64,000 bases of DNA from contig CAWJRN010000010.1 in assembly GCA_963845265.1 (NCBI GenBank), positions 279,503-343,502 of the forward strand, given 5' to 3'. Under the pieces are notes generated by a model. That model made no database searches and had not been told where the DNA came from. It saw nothing but the letters and a program-made list of their open reading frames with translations. Origin of the DNA: DYRB01 sp963845265. Lineage in GTDB: Bacteria > Pseudomonadota > Gammaproteobacteria > Chromatiales > Chromatiaceae. Made by a program: the position numbers and the translations under genes. This document shows positions 59,896 to 64,000 of the stretch, piece by piece. The stretch's first letter is position 1. Each line of letters starts with the position of its first letter.

Positions 59896-61344
59896 TCAAA
59901 CCTGGTAGTCGGTCGAGGCCGCCGGGCCGCCGCTGCCGGTCCAGTCGGTGTGGAAGCGCTCGCCGGGTGCGCCGTCCACGCGCTCGTAGGTGTGGGCGCC
60001 GAAGTAGTCTCGTTGGGCCTGGATCAGGTCTGCCGGTAGGCGCGCGCTGCGATAGCCGTCATAGAAGGACAGGGCGGAGGTGATCGCCGGGGCGGGGATG
60101 CCCAGGCTGACGGACATGGCGGCGGTCTTGCGCCAGCCGTGCAGGGCTGTGGCGAGCTCGCCGCGGAAGAATGTGTCCTGGAGCAGGTTTTCCAGGGTTG
60201 GATCCCGGTCGTAGGCGGCCTTGATGTCGCCGAGAAAACGACTGCGGATGATGCAGCCGCCACGCCACATCAGGGCGACATCACCCATCTCGATGTGCCA
60301 GCCGTATTCCCGCGCAGCCTCGCGCATCAGCATGTAGCCCTGAGCGTAGGAACAGATCTTGGCCGCATAGAGGGCGTCGCGGATGTGGTCCACGAAGGCG
60401 TCGGTGTCCACGTCGAAGTTCAGACGCTCCTCAGCGAGGACCAGCGAGGCGCGTACCCGCTCGTCCTTCATGGCCGAGAGGCAGCGGGCGAAGACGGCCT
60501 CGCCGATGAGCGTCAGGGGTACACCGAGGTCCAGGGCGTTGATGCCGGTCCACTTGCCGGTGCCCTTTTGCGCCGCCTTGTCTTGGATCTTGTCGATCAG
60601 AGCCTCGCCATCGGTGTCGCGCATGGAGAGGATGTGGCCGGTGATCTCGATCAGGTAGGAGTCCAGTACGCCGGTGTTCCAGCGGGCGAAGATGGCCTGG
60701 ATTTCTGCCACCGAGAGGTCAAGCCCTTGGCGCATCAGGGCGTAGGCCTCGGCGATGAGCTGCATGTCGCCGTATTCGATGCCGTTGTGGACCATCTTGA
60801 CGTAGTGGCCGGCGCCGTCGGGACCCACCCAGTGGCAGCACGGGATGCCGTCTACATGGGCGCAGATGGCCTGAAAGATGTCTTGAACCAGGGGCCAGGC
60901 TGCGGGGTTGCCGCCGGGCATGATGGAGGGGCCGTGACGCGCCCCTTCCTCGCCGCCGGAGACCCCGGTCCCGACGAACAGGATGCCCTCTGCCGCCAGC
61001 ATCTGGGTGCGCCTGGTGCTGTCCGGGAAGTGGGAGTTACCCCCGTCGATGATCAGGTCGCCCGGGGCGAGCAGGGGTACAAGGTCCTCGATGAACTGGT
61101 CCACGACCTCTCCGGCGCGGACCATGAGCATGACCTTGCGCGGCACGCTCAGAGCACCGACGAGTTCCTCGAGGGAATGGGTGCCGACGATCTGGGTCCC
61201 GGCGGCAGGCCCGGCGAGAAAGGCGTCGACCTTGCTGGTGGTGCGATTGAATACCGCGACCCGAAAGCCGTGGTCATCCATGTTGAGGGCTAGGTTTTGG
61301 CCCATGACCGCCAAGCCGATGAGACCGATGTCTGCGCCTGCCAT
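59896..61344 (-). CDS. gnd: 6-phosphogluconate dehydrogenase (decarboxylating)
   Basis: The 482-residue enzyme oxidises 6-phosphogluconate to ribulose-5-phosphate with NADPH and CO2. It has the Rossmann motif IGLIGLAVMGQNLALNMDDH (GLAVMG), substrate loop GTGVSGGEEGARHGPSIMPG (~128-147), catalytic KMVHNGIEYGDMQLIAEAYA with Lys and Asn (~183-202), and C-terminal DYFGAHTYERVDGAPGERFH. Length is normal for the long type. It stands alone on the minus strand; ssrA-type ruins lie upstream and a truncated rluE is directly above its promoter region. Confidence 0.97.
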   Translation of the reverse strand: MAGADIGLIGLAVMGQNLALNMDDHGFRVAVFNRTTSKVDAFLAGPAAGTQIVGTHSLEELVGALSVPRKVMLMVRAGEVVDQFIEDLVPLLAPGDLIIDGGNSHFPDSTRRTQMLAAEGILFVGTGVSGGEEGARHGPSIMPGGNPAAWPLVQDIFQAICAHVDGIPCCHWVGPDGAGHYVKMVHNGIEYGDMQLIAEAYALMRQGLDLSVAEIQAIFARWNTGVLDSYLIEITGHILSMRDTDGEALIDKIQDKAAQKGTGKWTGINALDLGVPLTLIGEAVFARCLSAMKDERVRASLVLAEERLNFDVDTDAFVDHIRDALYAAKICSYAQGYMLMREAAREYGWHIEMGDVALMWRGGCIIRSRFLGDIKAAYDRDPTLENLLQDTFFRGELATALHGWRKTAAMSVSLGIPAPAITSALSFYDGYRSARLPADLIQAQRDYFGAHTYERVDGAPGERFHTDWTGSGGPAASTDYQV

Positions 61345-61466
61345 AGATGCCTCCTGAATGTGCTTGGGCGTAGGGTTGGGGCCTGGCCGCCCGCACGAGC
61401 AGGGGCCAGAGGCCGAGCCCGGATTATAGGGCCTGCCGGGGCTGGGAGTGCCGGGCGGTGCCTCGA

Positions 61467-61592
61467 TCAGCGCCGCCCGGCGGGGTAGAAGCCGGGCAGG
61501 GGGATATAGTCCGCTAGGGTCCGCTCCCCAGGTCCGCCGCGGAATTGGGTGAGGACGCCGAAGGGCTTGTTGAAGAGCACCAACCTGGCCAA
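61467..61592 (-). pseudogene. rluE: RluE-type pseudouridine synthase, N-terminal stub
   Basis: ARLVLFNKPFGVLTQFRGGP followed by ERTLADYIPLPGFYPAGR is the start of RluE, the 23S rRNA pseudouridine-2457 synthase. In complete proteins the next residues are LDRDSEGLL, carrying the catalytic Asp. Here the frame reads R and stops, and the sequence passes straight into the gnd upstream region. The rest, about 150 residues, is missing, so a deletion or misjoin ended the gene. The start is a TTG at 61592. Confidence 0.75.
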
Positions 61593-61751
61593 TCGCGCAT
61601 ATCTCCCGAAACTTGCTGGTAAAGGAGCCGATTTGTGCACCAGGATCGGGCCCTCTCGCACCGATCCGGTGCCCTGCCGGGCGGGCTTTACCCCGCCCGG
61701 TTTTGCAGTGGTAGACTCTGCGCTTCTCAGCCCCACGATACAGGACCCAGC

Positions 61752-63007
<1,256 letters not shown>

Positions 63008-63011
63008 GCAC

Positions 63012-63045
63012 AAAAAAAGGCCGCTGGGTCGGGGACCAGCGGCCT
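63012..63045 (-). terminator. Rho-independent terminator of the cold-shock gene
   Basis: On the minus strand AGGCCGCTGG, an 8-base loop, and CCAGCGGCCT are followed by TTTTTTG. Orientation and distance fit the end of the csp transcript. The plus-strand side has no T tract, but the hairpin may also shield the icd mRNA. Confidence 0.8.
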
Positions 63046-63102
63046 GACGCGCCCCGCGAGGGGCGCCTCTGGAAAACTTGGTAGAGCGATCGCGAGATCG
63101 GT

Positions 63103-63309
63103 CTATAGCGCCCGACTCACCTGAGCCGCGTGCAGCCCCTTGGGGCCCTCAGTGATCTCGAATTCGACCTTCTGCCCTTCTTTCAGCGTCTTGTAGCCAT
63201 CCATGGTGATGGCCGAGTAATGGACGAAGACGTCCTCTTCGCGCCCGTCGGGCTTGACGAACCCATACCCCTTGGCATTGTTGAACCACTTGACAATACC
63301 GGTGTTCAT
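63103..63309 (-). CDS. Cold-shock domain protein (CspA/CspD-like)
   Basis: The 68-residue OB-fold RNA chaperone starts MNTGIVKWFNNAKGYGFVKP. It has RNP1 KGYGFV and RNP2 DVFVHYSAI, the basic/aromatic surface that binds single-stranded nucleic acid, and it ends KGLHAAQVSRAL. The ATG at 63309 has GGAGG seven bases ahead; a GTG at 63315 would add two residues. It is divergent from clpS, like the cspD-clpS-clpA order in many gammaproteobacteria. Confidence 0.95.
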   Translation of the reverse strand: MNTGIVKWFNNAKGYGFVKPDGREEDVFVHYSAITMDGYKTLKEGQKVEFEITEGPKGLHAAQVSRAL

Positions 63310-63599
63310 TGGCACTCCTCCGCGAGTCCATCTTGTATTTTGGTAGCAGTCGTTTCTTCGTTGTCCGGCGCCGCTCCCCGAGTTCGGCCGGCGAACACCT
63401 CGGGGCCAAGTATAGTGGTCTGATTTCGTTGGTCAAATTCCAGTTTTAGCAGATACTTATCGAGCCCTGCCCCCTGGCGGTAGGGGAAGATACCGGTGCG
63501 GGGGGCCTCGCCGGTCCATAATTCGACTTGCGGGGCGTGAATTCGTCGCCACCTTGTAGCCAGACGACGTCCCCCGTTTTTGGCTAGACTCGACTACCT

Positions 63600-63922
63600 A
63601 TGAGTACGCAGGACCCAAACGAACATCAGGAATCCGGACCTTCGGTGGAAGAGGCGCGGCCTAGGCTCAAGCGCCCCCCCATGTTCAAGGTGCTGCTCCT
63701 CAACGACGACTACACCCCGATGGAGTTCGTCGTGAGGTCTTGAAGAACTTCTTCGCCATGTCGCGCGACAAGGCGACCCAGATCATGCTCCACGTGCATA
63801 CCAGGGGCGTTGGCGTCTGCGGCGTCTTTACCCGCGACATTGCGGAGACCAAGGTCGCGCAGGTCACGGAATATGCACAAACTCACCAGCATCCGCTGAT
63901 GTGCACCATGGAAGAGGCGTGA
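63600..63922 (+). pseudogene. clpS: ClpS adaptor, one frameshift
   Basis: The first frame reads MSTQDPNEHQESGPSVEEAR to FKVLLLNDDYTPMEFVV and then stops. The next frame continues LKNFFAMSRDKATQIMLHVH, TRGVGVCGVFTRDIAETKVA and on to CTMEEA. Both parts make a normal ClpS of about 107 residues, the N-end-rule adaptor for ClpA, with the substrate pocket NDDYTPMEFV and the ClpA-binding MLHVH. A single G missing near 63733 (GTGGAG read as GTGAG) explains the break. clpA starts 57 bases on. Confidence 0.9.
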
Positions 63923-63979
63923 GTGCCGTGACCCCCGGCGTCCACCTGTCTTTACCTCGTCAAAGGGCTTAGGGCCATC

Positions 63980-64000
63980 ATGCTTAGCAAAGAGCTCGAA
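63980..64000 (+). CDS. clpA: ClpA ATPase, first codons only
   Basis: ATG CTT AGC AAA GAG CTC GAA gives MLSKELE, the usual start of ClpA (MLxxELE), placed 57 bases after clpS as in most gammaproteobacteria. The gene continues beyond the window. ClpA unfolds substrates, including SsrA-tagged proteins, for ClpP. Confidence 0.75.

Noticed and set aside
63012..63045. Terminator of icd on the plus strand
   Set aside because: The T tract is on the minus-strand side only; on the plus strand the hairpin is followed by GACGCGCC, so it serves the cold-shock gene.

Overview
The window is high-GC DNA from a gammaproteobacterium. Gene content and protein style (HypF, GlgP, TorF-type porin, AAA/TPR NTPase genes, many decayed IS fragments) suggest a purple sulfur bacterium of the Chromatiaceae/Chromatiales. 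This is inference: no photosynthesis gene and no rRNA lies in the window. The only structural RNA I can support is tmRNA (ssrA), with the tag ANDDNYALAA.

Layout. 1-7.6 kb is accessory: the end of an MCE/PqiB-like gene, a VOC protein, a Phd/YefM antitoxin domain running into a MntA-HepT toxin-antitoxin pair, then a badly frameshifted ATPase plus TPR gene pair. The TPR gene is split by a 1.9-kb IS1634-type element with terminal inverted repeats and a GGGGACC target duplication. 7.6-30 kb is mostly housekeeping: ssrA, hypF, an MBL hydrolase, a sulfotransferase, rpiA, ilvA, a minus-strand block pheA-serA-(HicB, DUF29)-serC-gyrA, a nitrogen operon torF-glnK-amtB, then ubiK, comM, an ABC-F gene and a DUF2939 gene. 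30-42 kb holds glgP, a small membrane protein, a helix-hairpin-helix protein with a lysine-rich tail, gltS, an RND efflux locus whose permease is a chimera of two paralogues, and a BASS-type transporter.

42-60 kb is a gene graveyard. It holds remnants of IS21 istB, an ICE conjugation gene (TIGR03750), a KpsT-like ABC ATPase, a ribonucleotide-reductase ATP-cone, an IS91 transposase, a CDP-alcohol phosphatidyltransferase, a probable KamA C-terminus and an alpha/beta hydrolase C-terminus. Dispersed repeats, and apparently intact genes (sulfotransferase, LEA14-like lipoprotein, ankyrin protein, GDPD), lie between them. 60-64 kb returns to core genes: gnd, a truncated rluE, icd, a cold-shock gene, clpS and the first codons of clpA. 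Both icd and clpS carry one apparent single-base deletion.

How the genes work together. The nitrogen operon couples an outer-membrane porin, the PII regulator and the ammonium channel behind a sigma-54-like promoter with an NtrC-like upstream site. SerA and SerC are two consecutive steps of serine synthesis and sit with pheA and gyrA. ClpS delivers N-degron substrates to ClpA. The most system-like accessory locus is the P-loop ATPase + TPR pair at 2.8-7.0 kb; here it is a ruin, but intact relatives may be worth studying. Frameshifts are so frequent in some stretches that sequencing error cannot be separated from true decay by reading alone.
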